NCBI RefSeq assembly: GCF_006385685.1
Contig: NZ_VFRP01000001.1
Span: 310,001-374,000 of the forward strand
Reading direction: 5' to 3'
Origin: Amaricoccus solimangrovi
GTDB taxonomy: Bacteria; Pseudomonadota; Alphaproteobacteria; Rhodobacterales; Rhodobacteraceae
Length of the DNA: 64,000 nucleotides
Shown: piece by piece, positions 53,303 through 62,401 of the stretch
Layout of the letters: every line of letters begins with the position of its first letter
Position numbering within the stretch: position 1 is the first letter of the stretch
Notes under the pieces: generated by a model
Seen by the model: the letters and a program-made list of their open reading frames with translations, nothing else
Databases searched by the model: none
What the model was told of the DNA's origin: nothing
Translations under genes and position numbers: made by a program

Positions 53303-53815
53303 ATGCGCGTCATCGGAATCGACCCGGGTCTGCGCAGGACTGGCTGGGGCGTCGTGGATGTGGAGGGCGCGCGGCTCATCCATGTCGCGAACGGCGTCTG
53401 TCTGTCGGAGGGCGAGACGCTCGCCGAGCGGCTGCGCAGCCTGCACGACGCGCTGACCCGCGTGCTCGCCGCCTGGCGGCCGGAGACGGCCGCGGTCGAG
53501 CAGACCTTCGTCAACAAGGACGCCGCCGGCACGCTGAAGCTCGGCCAGGCCCGCGGCATCGCGCTGCTCGTTCCCGCGCTCTTCGGGCTGCCGGTCGCCG
53601 AATACGCGCCGAACGCGGTGAAGAAGGTCGTGGTCGGCGTCGGTCACGCGGAGAAGCATCAGGTGGAGCACATGGTGCGGCTGCAGCTGCCGCTCGCCAC
53701 GATCGCGGGGCCGGACGCCGCGGACGCGCTCGCGATCGCGCTCTGCCACGCGCATCACGCGCGTTTCGCCGGGCGGCTCGGCGCGGCGATCGCGCGGGCG
53801 GAGGGACGGGCATGA
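53303..53815 (+). CDS. ruvC: Holliday-junction resolvase RuvC
   Basis: Metal-dependent endonuclease resolving Holliday junctions. 170 aa. Catalytic acidic residues are visible in GIDPGL (D7), EQTF and [14 protein letters not shown]. The start at 53303 is right for [10 protein letters not shown], with CAGGAG upstream; an earlier ATG at 53252 is spurious. It overlaps ruvA by four bases (ATGA). No LexA box of the GTTC-N7-GTTC type was found upstream. Confidence 0.97.
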   Translation: MRVIGIDPGLRRTGWGVVDVEGARLIHVANGVCLSEGETLAERLRSLHDALTRVLAAWRPETAAVEQTFVNKDAAGTLKLGQARGIALLVPALFGLPVAEYAPNAVKKVVVGVGHAEKHQVEHMVRLQLPLATIAGPDAADALAIALCHAHHARFAGRLGAAIARAEGRA

Positions 53816-54495
53816 TCGGCAAGGTGACGGGCCGGCTCGACCACCGCGCCGCCGACCACGTGCTGATCGAGACGCAGGGCGGGGTCGGCTATCTGGTGCA
53901 TTGCTCGGACCGCACGCTGATGGCGATGCCGGGGCCGGGCGGCTTCGTCTCGCTCTATACCGACCTGCTGGTGCGCGAGGATCTGTTGCAGCTCGTGGGT
54001 TTCCTGACGCTTGGCGAGCGGGAATGGTACCGGCTGCTCGTCTCGGTCCAGGGGGTGGGGGCGAAGGCGGCGCTCGCCATCCTCGGCGCGCTCGGGACCG
54101 AGGGGCTGGCGCGAGCGCTCAGCCTCGGCGATTCCGCCGCCTTCCGCGCCGCCCCCGGCATCGGGCCGAAGATCGCGCAGCGCCTGGTGCTGGAACTGAA
54201 GGCGAAGGCGCCGGCGATCATGGCGCTGGGGGCCGCGGGCGCGCGCCCGGCGATGACGGGCGAGGTGATCGAGGCGGCGCCGGCGGAGGTGCCCCGGCGC
54301 GCGCGGCCCGCGCCGCCGCCCGAGCCCCCGGCGGCGGCCGTCGCCCAGGCCGACGCGCTCTCGGCGCTCTCCAATCTCGGCTACGCGCCGGGCGAGGCGG
54401 CGGCGGCGGTGACGGAGGCGATCGGCGCCGAGCCGGGGCTCGACACCGCCGGGCTGATCCGCGCCGCGCTGCGCCTGCTCGCGCCGAAGGGCTGA
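53812..54495 (+). CDS. ruvA: Holliday-junction branch-migration protein RuvA
   Basis: Tetrameric DNA-binding partner of RuvB that holds the four-way junction. 227 aa, with the N-terminal OB-like domain ([11 protein letters not shown]... [14 protein letters not shown]), helix-hairpin-helix motifs ([30 protein letters not shown]), and a C-terminal RuvB-binding domain ([19 protein letters not shown]) after a proline-rich linker. It overlaps ruvC and sits 4 bp from ruvB. Confidence 0.97.
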   Translation: MIGKVTGRLDHRAADHVLIETQGGVGYLVHCSDRTLMAMPGPGGFVSLYTDLLVREDLLQLVGFLTLGEREWYRLLVSVQGVGAKAALAILGALGTEGLARALSLGDSAAFRAAPGIGPKIAQRLVLELKAKAPAIMALGAAGARPAMTGEVIEAAPAEVPRRARPAPPPEPPAAAVAQADALSALSNLGYAPGEAAAAVTEAIGAEPGLDTAGLIRAALRLLAPKG

Positions 54496-54499
54496 GATC

Positions 54500-55528
54500 A
54501 TGGCCGATTCCGATCCCACGCTCCGGCCCGAGCCGCTGCCCGAGGACACCGACCGGGCGCTGCGCCCGCGCGCGCTCGACGAATTCATCGGCCAGCGCGC
54601 GGCGCGGGCCAATCTCTCGGTCTTCATCGAGAGCGCGCGCCGCCGCGGCCAGGCGATGGACCACACGCTCTTCCACGGGCCGCCCGGCCTCGGCAAGACC
54701 ACGCTCGCGCAGATCGTCGCGCGCGAGCTTGGCGTCAACTTCCGGATGACCTCCGGGCCGGTGCTGGCGAAGGCGGGCGATCTCGCCGCCATCCTGACCA
54801 ATCTCGACACGCGCGACGTGCTCTTCATCGACGAGATCCACCGGCTCAATCCCGTGGTCGAGGAGATCCTCTATCCCGCGCTCGAGGATTTCCAGCTCGA
54901 CCTCGTGATCGGCGAGGGGCCGGCGGCGCGCACGGTGCGCATCGAACTCCGCCCCTTCACCCTCATCGGCGCCACGACCCGGCTCGGCCTGCTGACGACG
55001 CCGCTGCGCGACCGGTTCGGCATCCCGACGCGGCTCGAATTCTACGAGGAGGACGAACTCGTCCAGATCGTCACCCGCGCCGCCGGGCTCATGCGCGCCG
55101 ATGCGACGCCCGAGGGCGCGCGCGAGATCGCCCGGCGCGCCAGGGGCACGCCGCGCGTCGCCGGCCGGCTGCTCCGCCGCGTCGTCGATTTCGCCATCGT
55201 CGAGGGCGAGGGGCGGGTGACGCGCGAGATCGCCGACGCCGGGCTCCGCCGGCTCGGCGTCGACGAGCTTGGGCTAGACGCGGCCGACCGGCGCTATCTG
55301 ACGCTGCTCGCGGAGAACTACGGCGGCGGGCCGGTCGGGGTCGAGACGATCGCCGCCGCGCTCTCGGAAGCTCGCGACGCGGTCGAGGAGGTAATCGAGC
55401 CCTTCCTGCTGCAGCAGGGCCTGATCCAGCGCACGCCGCGCGGCCGGATGCTGGCGCCGCGCGCCTGGACCCATCTCGGGCTCGCCCCGCCGCGCCCGGC
55501 GCCGGGGCAGGGCGATCTCTTCGGCTGA
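54500..55528 (+). CDS. ruvB: Holliday-junction DNA helicase RuvB
   Basis: AAA+ hexameric motor driving branch migration. 342 aa. Walker [10 protein letters not shown], Walker [11 protein letters not shown], sensor segments [21 protein letters not shown], arginine finger region, and the C-terminal winged helix ([15 protein letters not shown]). It ends the ruvCAB operon; the next gene converges on it after 13 bp. Confidence 0.98.
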   Translation: MADSDPTLRPEPLPEDTDRALRPRALDEFIGQRAARANLSVFIESARRRGQAMDHTLFHGPPGLGKTTLAQIVARELGVNFRMTSGPVLAKAGDLAAILTNLDTRDVLFIDEIHRLNPVVEEILYPALEDFQLDLVIGEGPAARTVRIELRPFTLIGATTRLGLLTTPLRDRFGIPTRLEFYEEDELVQIVTRAAGLMRADATPEGAREIARRARGTPRVAGRLLRRVVDFAIVEGEGRVTREIADAGLRRLGVDELGLDAADRRYLTLLAENYGGGPVGVETIAAALSEARDAVEEVIEPFLLQQGLIQRTPRGRMLAPRAWTHLGLAPPRPAPGQGDLFG

Positions 55529-55541
55529 GGACCGACCCCCG

Positions 55542-55847
55542 TCAGCGCCGGGCGAGCAGGCGCTGGTTGAGCACGAAGGATTCGGTCGCGAGCTTCACGA
55601 TGGTGCCGAGCGCGAGCAGGAGCTGTTCGTCGTGGTCGAGTCCCTGCGCCTCGTAGGCGCGGAACATCTCGGCGATCTGCGAGGCCATGAGCTCGTAGGC
55701 CGCGCCATGGTCGAGCGTGAGACCGCCCCAGTCGATCGGGTCGTCGCCCTCGGCCTCGCGGGCGAGGCGGGCCAGCAGCGCGGGATTGGCGAGGAACCGG
55801 GCCAAGCGCTCGGCGGAGGGCAGGTCGCGGGAAGGTGTCTCGGGCAT
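55542..55847 (-). CDS. Conserved small protein of unknown function
   Basis: Unrecognised 101-aa soluble protein, mostly helical: ETPSRDLPSAERLARFLANPALLARLAREAEG, then DPIDWGGLTLDHGAAYELMASQIAEMF and DHDEQLLLALGTIVKLATES. No signal peptide or membrane segment. Its reading frame is free of stop codons and keeps a normal amino-acid mix unlike the antisense shadows, but no family can be named. Start chosen at 55847; the frame can extend 39 bases. It converges on ruvB. Confidence 0.55.
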   Translation of the reverse strand: MPETPSRDLPSAERLARFLANPALLARLAREAEGDDPIDWGGLTLDHGAAYELMASQIAEMFRAYEAQGLDHDEQLLLALGTIVKLATESFVLNQRLLARR

Positions 55848-56016
55848 CTCGATCTCGGGTGGTCTTCGGGAGGGCCATGGTTTCAAGGCCGGAGCGCGGA
55901 TGCAAGCGGCGCTCCTTCGCCGATTCCGGCGCGGGCCTTGTCACGCGCCCGCTCTTCGGCGCAGGCTCGGCGCGCCGTTCCTCGCGAGGGTGCGGCGGTT
56001 TGAAGGGAGATGACCC

Positions 56017-56325
56017 ATGACGATCCTCCGTGTTCCCGCGCGTTTCGCCGCGCCCGCGCTGATCGGCGCCGCGCTCGCGCTCGGCGCCTGCGCGAAAAAG
56101 GCGCCCGAGCCGACGCCCGTCGCGCTCACGCCCCAGGAGCAGGCCTGCGTCGATCGCGCCGCCGCCGTGACCGCCGCCGATCCGGCCGGCATCACCGTCA
56201 TGCCGAGCACGTCGACCAAGACCGGCGACATGGTCTATACGGTCGGCGCCGCCGGGGTGAACTACACCTGCGTCGTTTCGCCGGGCGCCCAGGTCTCGAG
56301 CTTCTCCGCCGTCACGGCGCCCTGA
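56017..56325 (+). CDS. Small lipoprotein of unknown function
   Basis: A 102-aa protein with a signal peptide and lipobox LGAC (cysteine 25). The mature part is about 78 residues with two further cysteines (EQACVDRA; NYTCVV) and a beta-rich end (GDMVYTVGAAGVNYTCVVSPG). It probably sits in the outer membrane. The ATG has GGGAGATGACCC upstream. It precedes ybgC by 71 bp. Confidence 0.7.
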   Translation: MTILRVPARFAAPALIGAALALGACAKKAPEPTPVALTPQEQACVDRAAAVTAADPAGITVMPSTSTKTGDMVYTVGAAGVNYTCVVSPGAQVSSFSAVTAP

Positions 56326-56396
56326 TCGGGGCGGCAGGAGTCCGGCGGGCCAGGCGCGTCCGCGGGGCTCCGGCCCCTTCCAGTCGAAAGGTCCTC

Positions 56397-56825
56397 ATGG
56401 CGCACGAGTTTCCGGTCCGGGTCTATTACGAGGACACCGATCTGGCGGGTTTCGTCTATCACGCGAACTACCTGCGCTTCATCGAGCGGGGCCGGACCGA
56501 GGCCCTGACCGAGGCGGGCATCGACCAGCGCGCGCTGAAGGCCGAGGCCGGGATCGTCTTCGCCGTGCGCCGGATGGACTGCGACTGGTTCGCCCCCGCC
56601 TTCCTGCTCGACCGGCTCCGCGTCGTCACCGCGCTCGGCGCGCTCGGGGGGGCGAGCGCCGAACTCGACCAGCGGATCTGGCGCGGGGCGGACTGCCTGT
56701 TCCGCGCGCGGGTGACCGTCGTCGCGATCGGGGCGAACGGGCGCGCGACGCGCATCCCCGAGGCCGCGCGGGCGGCGCTCGCCGCGCTGGGGCCGACGGA
56801 AGGGACGGACGACACGGGCGTGTGA
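56397..56825 (+). CDS. ybgC: Tol-Pal-associated acyl-CoA thioesterase YbgC
   Basis: A 142-aa hot-dog thioesterase. The catalytic segment is YYEDTDLAGFVYHANYLRFIERGRTE, with the family aspartate and histidine. Relatives hydrolyse short acyl-CoAs and sit at the head of tol-pal operons, as here. The start at 56397 has AAAGGTCCTC upstream. An inverted repeat separates it from tolQ, which may partly uncouple the two. Confidence 0.92.
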   Translation: MAHEFPVRVYYEDTDLAGFVYHANYLRFIERGRTEALTEAGIDQRALKAEAGIVFAVRRMDCDWFAPAFLLDRLRVVTALGALGGASAELDQRIWRGADCLFRARVTVVAIGANGRATRIPEAARAALAALGPTEGTDDTGV

Positions 56826-56839
56826 TACACGCACCGGTT

Positions 56840-56891
56840 GAAAATCCCGCCTGCCCGGCGGTGCCCGGACTGGACAAGCCCGGGGATTTTC
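56840..56891 (+). terminator. Terminator-like inverted repeat between ybgC and tolQ
   Basis: GAAAATCCC (56840-56848) pairs perfectly with GGGATTTTC (56883-56891); the 34-nt loop is GC-rich. The right arm ends in TTTT, as in intrinsic terminators, suggesting attenuation or a transcription break before tolQ. Confidence 0.5.
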
Positions 56892-56980
56892 GCCACAAGT
56901 CGCGCGAATGGGCGTAGGATGTGGCCGGTGAGCCGGGTGAACACGGCCGAGGCATTTCGAGCAACGTAACAGCAGGCACC

Positions 56981-57685
56981 ATGCAACCCGATACCCTCGT
57001 CGCCGCGCAGACCCTCGATTTCTCGCTCTTCGCGCTGTTCCTGCGCGCGACCTTCACGGTGAAGATCGTGATGGTGCTGCTGCTCGCGGCCTCGTTCTGG
57101 TCCTGGGCGATCATCCTCCAGAAACATTTCGACCTGCGGCGGGCGAAGGAGGAGGCGCGCGACTTCGACCAGGCCTTCTGGTCCGGCGATCCGCTCGATA
57201 CCGTCTTCGACACGCTCGGGCCGGAGCCGCGCGGCGGCGCGGCGCGCGTCTTCGCCGCCGGCATGACCGAGTGGCGCCGCTCGCATCGCGCGGACGGCGG
57301 GCTGATCGCTGGCGCGCAGAGCCGGATCGAACGGGCGATGAACGTGGCGATCGGGCGCGAGGCGGAGATCCTGCAGAAGGGGCTCACCTATCTCGCGACC
57401 GTGGGCTCGATCGCGCCCTTCGTCGGCCTCTTCGGCACGGTCTGGGGCATCAAGGGCTCCTTCGAGGAGATCGCGGCGCAGCAGAGCACCAATCTCGCCG
57501 TGGTGGCGCCGGGCATCGCCGAGGCGCTGGTCGCCACCGCGCTCGGCCTGCTCGCGGCGATCCCGGCGGTGATCTTCTACAACAAGCTCAACCAGGACGC
57601 CGAGACGACGATCGGAAGCTACGAGAGCTTCGCGGACGAATTCGCGCTGATCCTGTCGCGGCAGCTCGACCGGACCGCGGCCTGA
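56981..57685 (+). CDS. tolQ: Tol-Pal subunit TolQ
   Basis: Inner-membrane proton-channel protein of the ExbB/TolQ family, 234 aa with three membrane helices. The conserved C-terminal helices carry LATVGSIAPFVGLFGTVWGI and APGIAEALVATALGLLAAIPAVIFYN. It energises TolA during outer-membrane constriction in division. The start at 56981 is chosen because earlier in-frame sequence is not TolQ-like. It is 1 bp from tolR. Confidence 0.97.
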   Translation: MQPDTLVAAQTLDFSLFALFLRATFTVKIVMVLLLAASFWSWAIILQKHFDLRRAKEEARDFDQAFWSGDPLDTVFDTLGPEPRGGAARVFAAGMTEWRRSHRADGGLIAGAQSRIERAMNVAIGREAEILQKGLTYLATVGSIAPFVGLFGTVWGIKGSFEEIAAQQSTNLAVVAPGIAEALVATALGLLAAIPAVIFYNKLNQDAETTIGSYESFADEFALILSRQLDRTAA

Positions 57686-57686
57686 G

Positions 57687-58154
57687 ATGGGCGCCTCGCT
57701 TCAGGGCGCCGGCTCCGCGCGCGGCCGGCGCCGCCGCGCCGGCCGCCGGCCGATGGCCGAGATCAACGTCACCCCGATGGTCGACGTGATGCTGGTGCTG
57801 CTCATCATCTTCATGGTCGCGGCGCCGATGCTGACGGTCGGCGTGCCGGTCGAACTGCCCGAGACCGCCGCCTCCGCCCTGCCCGCGGAGCAGCAGGAGC
57901 CGCTGACCGTCTCGCTCACCCGCGACGGCAAGATCGTCGTGCAGTCGACCGAGGTCGAGCGCGAGGGCTTCATCCCGCTGCTGCGCTCGGTCGCCGCCGA
58001 GCGCGACAACGACAAGGTCTTCCTGCGCGCCGACGGCGGCATCCCCTACGCCGATGTGATGCAGGTCATGGGCGCGCTGAACGCGAGCGGGTTCCACGAC
58101 ATCGGCCTCGTGACCGAGCAGGGCGGGCCGGGCTTCGGCGGACAGGACGGGTGA
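57687..58154 (+). CDS. tolR: Tol-Pal subunit TolR
   Basis: A 155-aa inner-membrane partner of TolQ with one N-terminal helix. The signature EINVTPMVDVMLVLLIIFMV contains the protonatable aspartate. The periplasmic part (DKVFLRADGGIPYADVMQVM) is the ExbD/TolR domain. An unusual Arg/Gly-rich N-terminus (SARGRRRRAGRRP) precedes the helix. It directly follows tolQ. Confidence 0.97.
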   Translation: MGASLQGAGSARGRRRRAGRRPMAEINVTPMVDVMLVLLIIFMVAAPMLTVGVPVELPETAASALPAEQQEPLTVSLTRDGKIVVQSTEVEREGFIPLLRSVAAERDNDKVFLRADGGIPYADVMQVMGALNASGFHDIGLVTEQGGPGFGGQDG

Positions 58155-58232
58155 GCCATGGCCGGGGCGACGCGCGCGCGCGATGCTGACCGGAACGCCG
58201 CCCGCCCGTCGGGCGGCGCGTAGGGGCGACGC

Positions 58233-59486
58233 ATGAGGACCGGCGCGGCGATATCGGGACTGGCGCACGCCGTGTTGATCGCGGTGATGATCATCGGCCT
58301 GCCGTGGTTCCCGCGCCGCGAGCGGCCGCCGATCCCGGTGACCGACGTGAGCTTCGTGAGCGAGGCGGATTTCGAACGCGCCCAGGCCGCCGCCCGCGGG
58401 CCGCGCGACGAGGCCGCGCCGCCCGAACAGGTGCGCGCCGAGCCTTCCGCGCCGGAGCCCGCCGCCCGGCCGCCCGAACCCGCGCCCCGGGCCGAGGCCC
58501 CGCCGGCGCCTCAGACGCCCGCCGAGCCCCCCGCCGAGACGGCGCCCGAGACGCCCGCGCCCGAGGTGACGACGCTCGCGCCCGAATTCGATCCCGACCG
58601 GCCGCTCTCGCCGCCGGCCATGGCGCCGGGCGCGCCGGCGCCGCCCGCGAACCCGTCCGCGGAACTCGCCGCCGTGGCGCCGCCGCGGGCGCGGACCGCG
58701 GCGACGATCGCCCCGATGCCCGCGCCGCCCGCGCCCGAGGCGCCTTCCGAGGAACCCGCCGCCGCGCCGAGCCCGGCGAGCCGCGAGGAACCGCGCCCGC
58801 CGGCGCCAAGTCCCGACGCCGCGCCGGCACCCGGGCAGCCGGACGAGGCGGCGCCGCCGCTCGCGCTCGCCACCTCGGCCCGGCCGCTCGCGCGCCGCGG
58901 CAATATCGAGACCGCCGCGGTGGCGCCCGAGCCCGAGCCGGCGCCCGCGCCGGCGGCCAAGCCGAAACCCGCGCCCGAGGCGAAGCCGAAGCCCGTTCCG
59001 GCGGCGAAGCCCGAGACGGAGGCGAGCCCGAGCCCGAGCGATCTGGTGAGGCAGTTGCGCGAGGAGGTGGAGCGCGAATCCGCCCGCCGCGCCGGGGCGA
59101 CGCCGCCGACCGAGCCGACGCCGCCGAGCGACGGCGCCCGGACGGCCACCTCGCTGCCGAGCGGCCCGCCGATCACGGGCGCGGAGCGCAACGGGCTCGT
59201 GCTCGCGGTGCAGAAATGCTGGAACCTGCCGGCGGGGCTGCGCGACGCGGGCGAACTCAAGGTGACGGTCGGGGCGCGACTCAACGCCGACGGCTCGATC
59301 GTCGGCGGCTCGGTCCGCCTCGTCGAACCCGATCCGGCGCCCGACGCGCGCTTCCGGCAGGCCTACGAGGCCGGGCGCCGGGCGCTGCTGCGCTGCGCGC
59401 CCTATTCCGGCCTGCCGCGCGAGAAATACGCGCAGTGGCAGGAAATCGAAGTCGTCTTCAACCCCGAGGGGATGGTCTCATGGTAA
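58233..59486 (+). CDS. tolA: Tol-Pal protein TolA (proline/alanine-rich form)
   Basis: A 417-aa protein with an N-terminal membrane helix ([20 protein letters not shown]), a very long Ala/Pro/Glu-rich periplasmic linker (about 40-290), and a small TolA/TonB-like C-terminal domain ([26 protein letters not shown]). The linker is not the classical KAAEEA helix of E. coli TolA, so it may be extended rather than helical. Position between tolR and tolB confirms the role in bridging TolQR to Pal. It overlaps tolB by 7 bp. Confidence 0.93.
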   Translation: MRTGAAISGLAHAVLIAVMIIGLPWFPRRERPPIPVTDVSFVSEADFERAQAAARGPRDEAAPPEQVRAEPSAPEPAARPPEPAPRAEAPPAPQTPAEPPAETAPETPAPEVTTLAPEFDPDRPLSPPAMAPGAPAPPANPSAELAAVAPPRARTAATIAPMPAPPAPEAPSEEPAAAPSPASREEPRPPAPSPDAAPAPGQPDEAAPPLALATSARPLARRGNIETAAVAPEPEPAPAPAAKPKPAPEAKPKPVPAAKPETEASPSPSDLVRQLREEVERESARRAGATPPTEPTPPSDGARTATSLPSGPPITGAERNGLVLAVQKCWNLPAGLRDAGELKVTVGARLNADGSIVGGSVRLVEPDPAPDARFRQAYEAGRRALLRCAPYSGLPREKYAQWQEIEVVFNPEGMVSW

Positions 59487-60808
59487 ACCGGCTCCGCCGC
59501 ACGCTGATCCTCGCCGCGCCGGCGGCGCTCGCGCTTCGTCCCTTCGCGAGCGTGGCGCAATCGCCGCTGCGGATCGAGATCACGCAAGGGGTGGTCCAGC
59601 CGATGCCCTTCGCGGCGCCGGTCTTCGTCGCGGACACGCCGATGGCGGCCGATCTCGCCCAGCGCATCACCCAGGTCGTGATCGACGATCTGACCGGCAC
59701 CGGCCTCTTCCGCGAGATCCCGTCGTCGGCGCATATCGGCCGGATCACCAATTTCGACGCGCCGGTCCAGTTCTCCGACTGGAAGGCGATCGGCGCGCAG
59801 GCGCTCGTCACCGGCGCGGTCGGGGTGACGGGCGACCGGGCGCGGGTGCGCTTCCGCCTCTGGGACGTCTTCGCCCAGACCGGGCTCGGCGAGGGGCTGC
59901 GGTTCCAGGGCCCGGCGTCGAGCTGGCGGCGGCTCGGCCACAAGGTCGCGGACCAGATCTACATGCGCCTCACCGGCGAGGGCGGCTATTTCGACAGCAA
60001 GGTCGCCTATGTCGCCGAGAGCGGGCCGAAGGCGAGCCGCCAGAAGCGCATCGCGGTGATGGATTACGACGGGGCCAACGCCGTCGCGGTCACCGATGGC
60101 TCGGCGCTGGTGGTCACGCCGCGCCTCTCGATCAAGGCGCGGCGGATCCTCTACACGAGCTACGAGCAGGGCGCGCCGAAGATCTTCATCATGAACGTCG
60201 ATGGCGGCGGCCGGCGGGTGCTCGACAAGACGGCGGCGATGAGCTTCGCGCCGCATTTCTCCGCCGACGGTTCGCGCGTCGTCTACTCGGTCTCCGAGGG
60301 CACGGGCTCGGATCTCTACGTGACCGGCACCGATTCCGGCGCCCCGGCCCGGCTGACGCGCACCGCCTCGATCGACACCGCGCCGAGCTTCTCGCCCGAC
60401 GGCTCGCGGATCTGTTTCGAGAGCGACCGCTCCGGCAACCAGCAGATCTACGTGATGCCCGCCGGCGGGGGGGAGCCCAAGCGGATCAGCTTCGGCGAGG
60501 GGCGCTATGCGACGCCGGTCTGGTCGCCGAGGGGCGACATGATCGCCTTCACCAAGATTGTCGGCGGGCGGTTCCACATCGGCGTCATGCGGGTCGACGG
60601 CTCCGGGGAGCAACTCCTGACCGCGAGCTATATCGACGAGGGACCGACCTGGGCGCCGAACGGGCGCGTGCTGATGTTCTTCCGGGAGAGCCCGGGCGAG
60701 AGCGGCGGCCCGCGGATCCATTCGGTCGACATCACCGGGCGCAACCTTCGCGAGGTGCCGACGGCGGGTTTCGCCTCCGATCCGTCCTGGTCGGGGCTTC
60801 TCGAATAA
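59480..60808 (+). CDS. tolB: Tol-Pal protein TolB
   Basis: Periplasmic protein that binds Pal and links it to the Tol engine. 442 aa with a signal peptide, an N-terminal TolB domain and a six-bladed WD40-like beta-propeller ([50 protein letters not shown] repeats). The start ATG at 59480 lies seven bases inside the tolA end. Normal length. Confidence 0.97.
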   Translation: MVNRLRRTLILAAPAALALRPFASVAQSPLRIEITQGVVQPMPFAAPVFVADTPMAADLAQRITQVVIDDLTGTGLFREIPSSAHIGRITNFDAPVQFSDWKAIGAQALVTGAVGVTGDRARVRFRLWDVFAQTGLGEGLRFQGPASSWRRLGHKVADQIYMRLTGEGGYFDSKVAYVAESGPKASRQKRIAVMDYDGANAVAVTDGSALVVTPRLSIKARRILYTSYEQGAPKIFIMNVDGGGRRVLDKTAAMSFAPHFSADGSRVVYSVSEGTGSDLYVTGTDSGAPARLTRTASIDTAPSFSPDGSRICFESDRSGNQQIYVMPAGGGEPKRISFGEGRYATPVWSPRGDMIAFTKIVGGRFHIGVMRVDGSGEQLLTASYIDEGPTWAPNGRVLMFFRESPGESGGPRIHSVDITGRNLREVPTAGFASDPSWSGLLE

Positions 60809-60895
60809 CTCCACGCATATCGCACGCGCCCGCCTGAAGGGCGCGGAACAAGCATATGCATGTTTCAATGACATGAGCGGGCAGGGAAAAGTGAG

Positions 60896-61441
60896 ATGAA
60901 GGAAAAGATGCGGGGCGGTATCCTGAGCGGCGGCCTCCTCGCCGCGGCGCTGGCGCTCGCGGGCTGCGCCGGGGAACCGATCAGCGTGCCGACGAGCCCC
61001 GACGCGGGCTACAACGGCCTCGGCGGCGCCGGGGGCGCGGGCGGGCTCGGGCTCGACGGGGTGAGCGGCGGCGCGCTCGGGGGCGGCACGCTGCCCGGCA
61101 CCTCGATCAGCGACCGGGTGTTCTTCACCGTCGACCAGAGCACGTTGTCGGCGGAGGCGATCGGCACGCTCAACCAGCAGATCGGCTGGCTGACCCAGAA
61201 CCAGGGCCAGATCACGATCGAGGGCCATGCCGACGAGCGGGGCACGCGCGACTACAACTTCCAGCTCGGCTCGGCCCGGGCGAGCGCGGTGCGCAACTAC
61301 ATGGTGAGCCAGGGCATCCCGGACAGCCGGATCTCGATCATCACCTTCGGCCGCGAGCGCCCGGTCGCGACCTGCGCCGAGGAAAGCTGCTTCGCCCGGA
61401 ACCGCCGCGCGGTGACCGTGGTGGCGCGGCCGGGCGCGTGA
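60896..61441 (+). CDS. pal: Peptidoglycan-associated lipoprotein Pal
   Basis: Outer-membrane lipoprotein anchoring the outer membrane to peptidoglycan. 181 aa, lipobox LAGC with cysteine 24, a glycine-rich linker (GLGGAGGAGGLGLDG), and an OmpA-like domain (ITIEGHADERGTRDYN... SARASAVRNYMVSQG) that binds diaminopimelate. The start ATG at 60896 has GGGAAAAGTGAG upstream; 87 bp separate it from tolB. Confidence 0.97.
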   Translation: MKEKMRGGILSGGLLAAALALAGCAGEPISVPTSPDAGYNGLGGAGGAGGLGLDGVSGGALGGGTLPGTSISDRVFFTVDQSTLSAEAIGTLNQQIGWLTQNQGQITIEGHADERGTRDYNFQLGSARASAVRNYMVSQGIPDSRISIITFGRERPVATCAEESCFARNRRAVTVVARPGA

Positions 61442-61538
61442 GCCGCCTTAACCGGTTCGTGAAGACGCGGGCGAGGCGGGTTCCGCCGGCCCGCGGCTTC
61501 GTCTAGATTCGCCGCGATCACTCGGAGCGAGAAGGCCC

Positions 61539-62393
61539 ATGCTGGCGAATTGGCGATCCCTCGGCGGCGCGTTCGGCGTCCTCATCCTCCTCGCGTTCGC
61601 GCCGCTCGCGCGGGCCGAGAACGTGGCCGACGTCCGCGCGGAACTGGCGAAGCTCAACGGCCAGATCGACCAGTTGCGGCAGGAACTCGTCAAGACCGGC
61701 CCGGCGAAGGGCCTGCCCGTCGCGCCGGCGACGGCGCTGACCCGGCTCGACCAGCTTCAGGCGGAACTCCGGCGGCTGACGAACCGCACCGACGTGCTCG
61801 CGAACGACATCGGCCGGATCGTCGACGAGGCGACGAACCGCGTCGGCGACATCGAGTTCCGGCTGACCGAGCTCGAGGGCGGGGACACGAGCACGCTCGG
61901 CAAGCCCGAGCCTCTCGGCGGCGGGCTGACCGCGATCGCGCCGCCGCCCCCGCGCGGGACGGTGCCCGCCGCGCCGGAGGCGGACGGCGCCGACGCGCCG
62001 CAGCTCGCCAAGACCGAGCGGGGCGATTTCGACGCGGCCGTCGCCGCCGCCGAGGCCGGCGACAACGCGAAGGCGGCGGAACTCTTCGGCGCCTTCCTCG
62101 CCACCTATCCCGGCGGCCCGCTGTCGAGCGAGGCGCAGTATCGCCGGGGCGACGCGCTGGCCGCGACCTCCGACTGGCGCGGCGCGGCGCGGAGCTATCT
62201 CGACGCGTTCAGCGGCGCGCCGGAGGGGCCGGTGGCGGCGAAATCGCTCTACCGGCTCGGCGTCAGCCTCGGCGAGCTCGGCCAGACCGAGGAGGCCTGC
62301 CTGACGCTGGCCGAGGTGGACAGCCGCTATCCCGGCTCCGAGGTCACGACCGATGTCGCGACCGAGAAGCGGGCGCTGAACTGCCAGCCTTGA
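61539..62393 (+). CDS. cpoB: Tol-Pal system protein CpoB/YbgF
   Basis: A 284-aa periplasmic protein that coordinates outer-membrane constriction with peptidoglycan synthesis. It has a signal peptide, an N-terminal coiled coil (about 25-110: ENVADVRAELAKLNGQIDQLRQEL; FRLTELEGG), and a TPR part (AAEAGDNAKAAELFGAFLATYPGGPLSSEAQYRRGDAL). It is downstream of pal in the usual operon place. Start ATG at 61539 with ACTCGGAGCGAGAAGG upstream. Confidence 0.93.
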   Translation: MLANWRSLGGAFGVLILLAFAPLARAENVADVRAELAKLNGQIDQLRQELVKTGPAKGLPVAPATALTRLDQLQAELRRLTNRTDVLANDIGRIVDEATNRVGDIEFRLTELEGGDTSTLGKPEPLGGGLTAIAPPPPRGTVPAAPEADGADAPQLAKTERGDFDAAVAAAEAGDNAKAAELFGAFLATYPGGPLSSEAQYRRGDALAATSDWRGAARSYLDAFSGAPEGPVAAKSLYRLGVSLGELGQTEEACLTLAEVDSRYPGSEVTTDVATEKRALNCQP

Positions 62394-62401
62394 GGCTTCC
62401 C

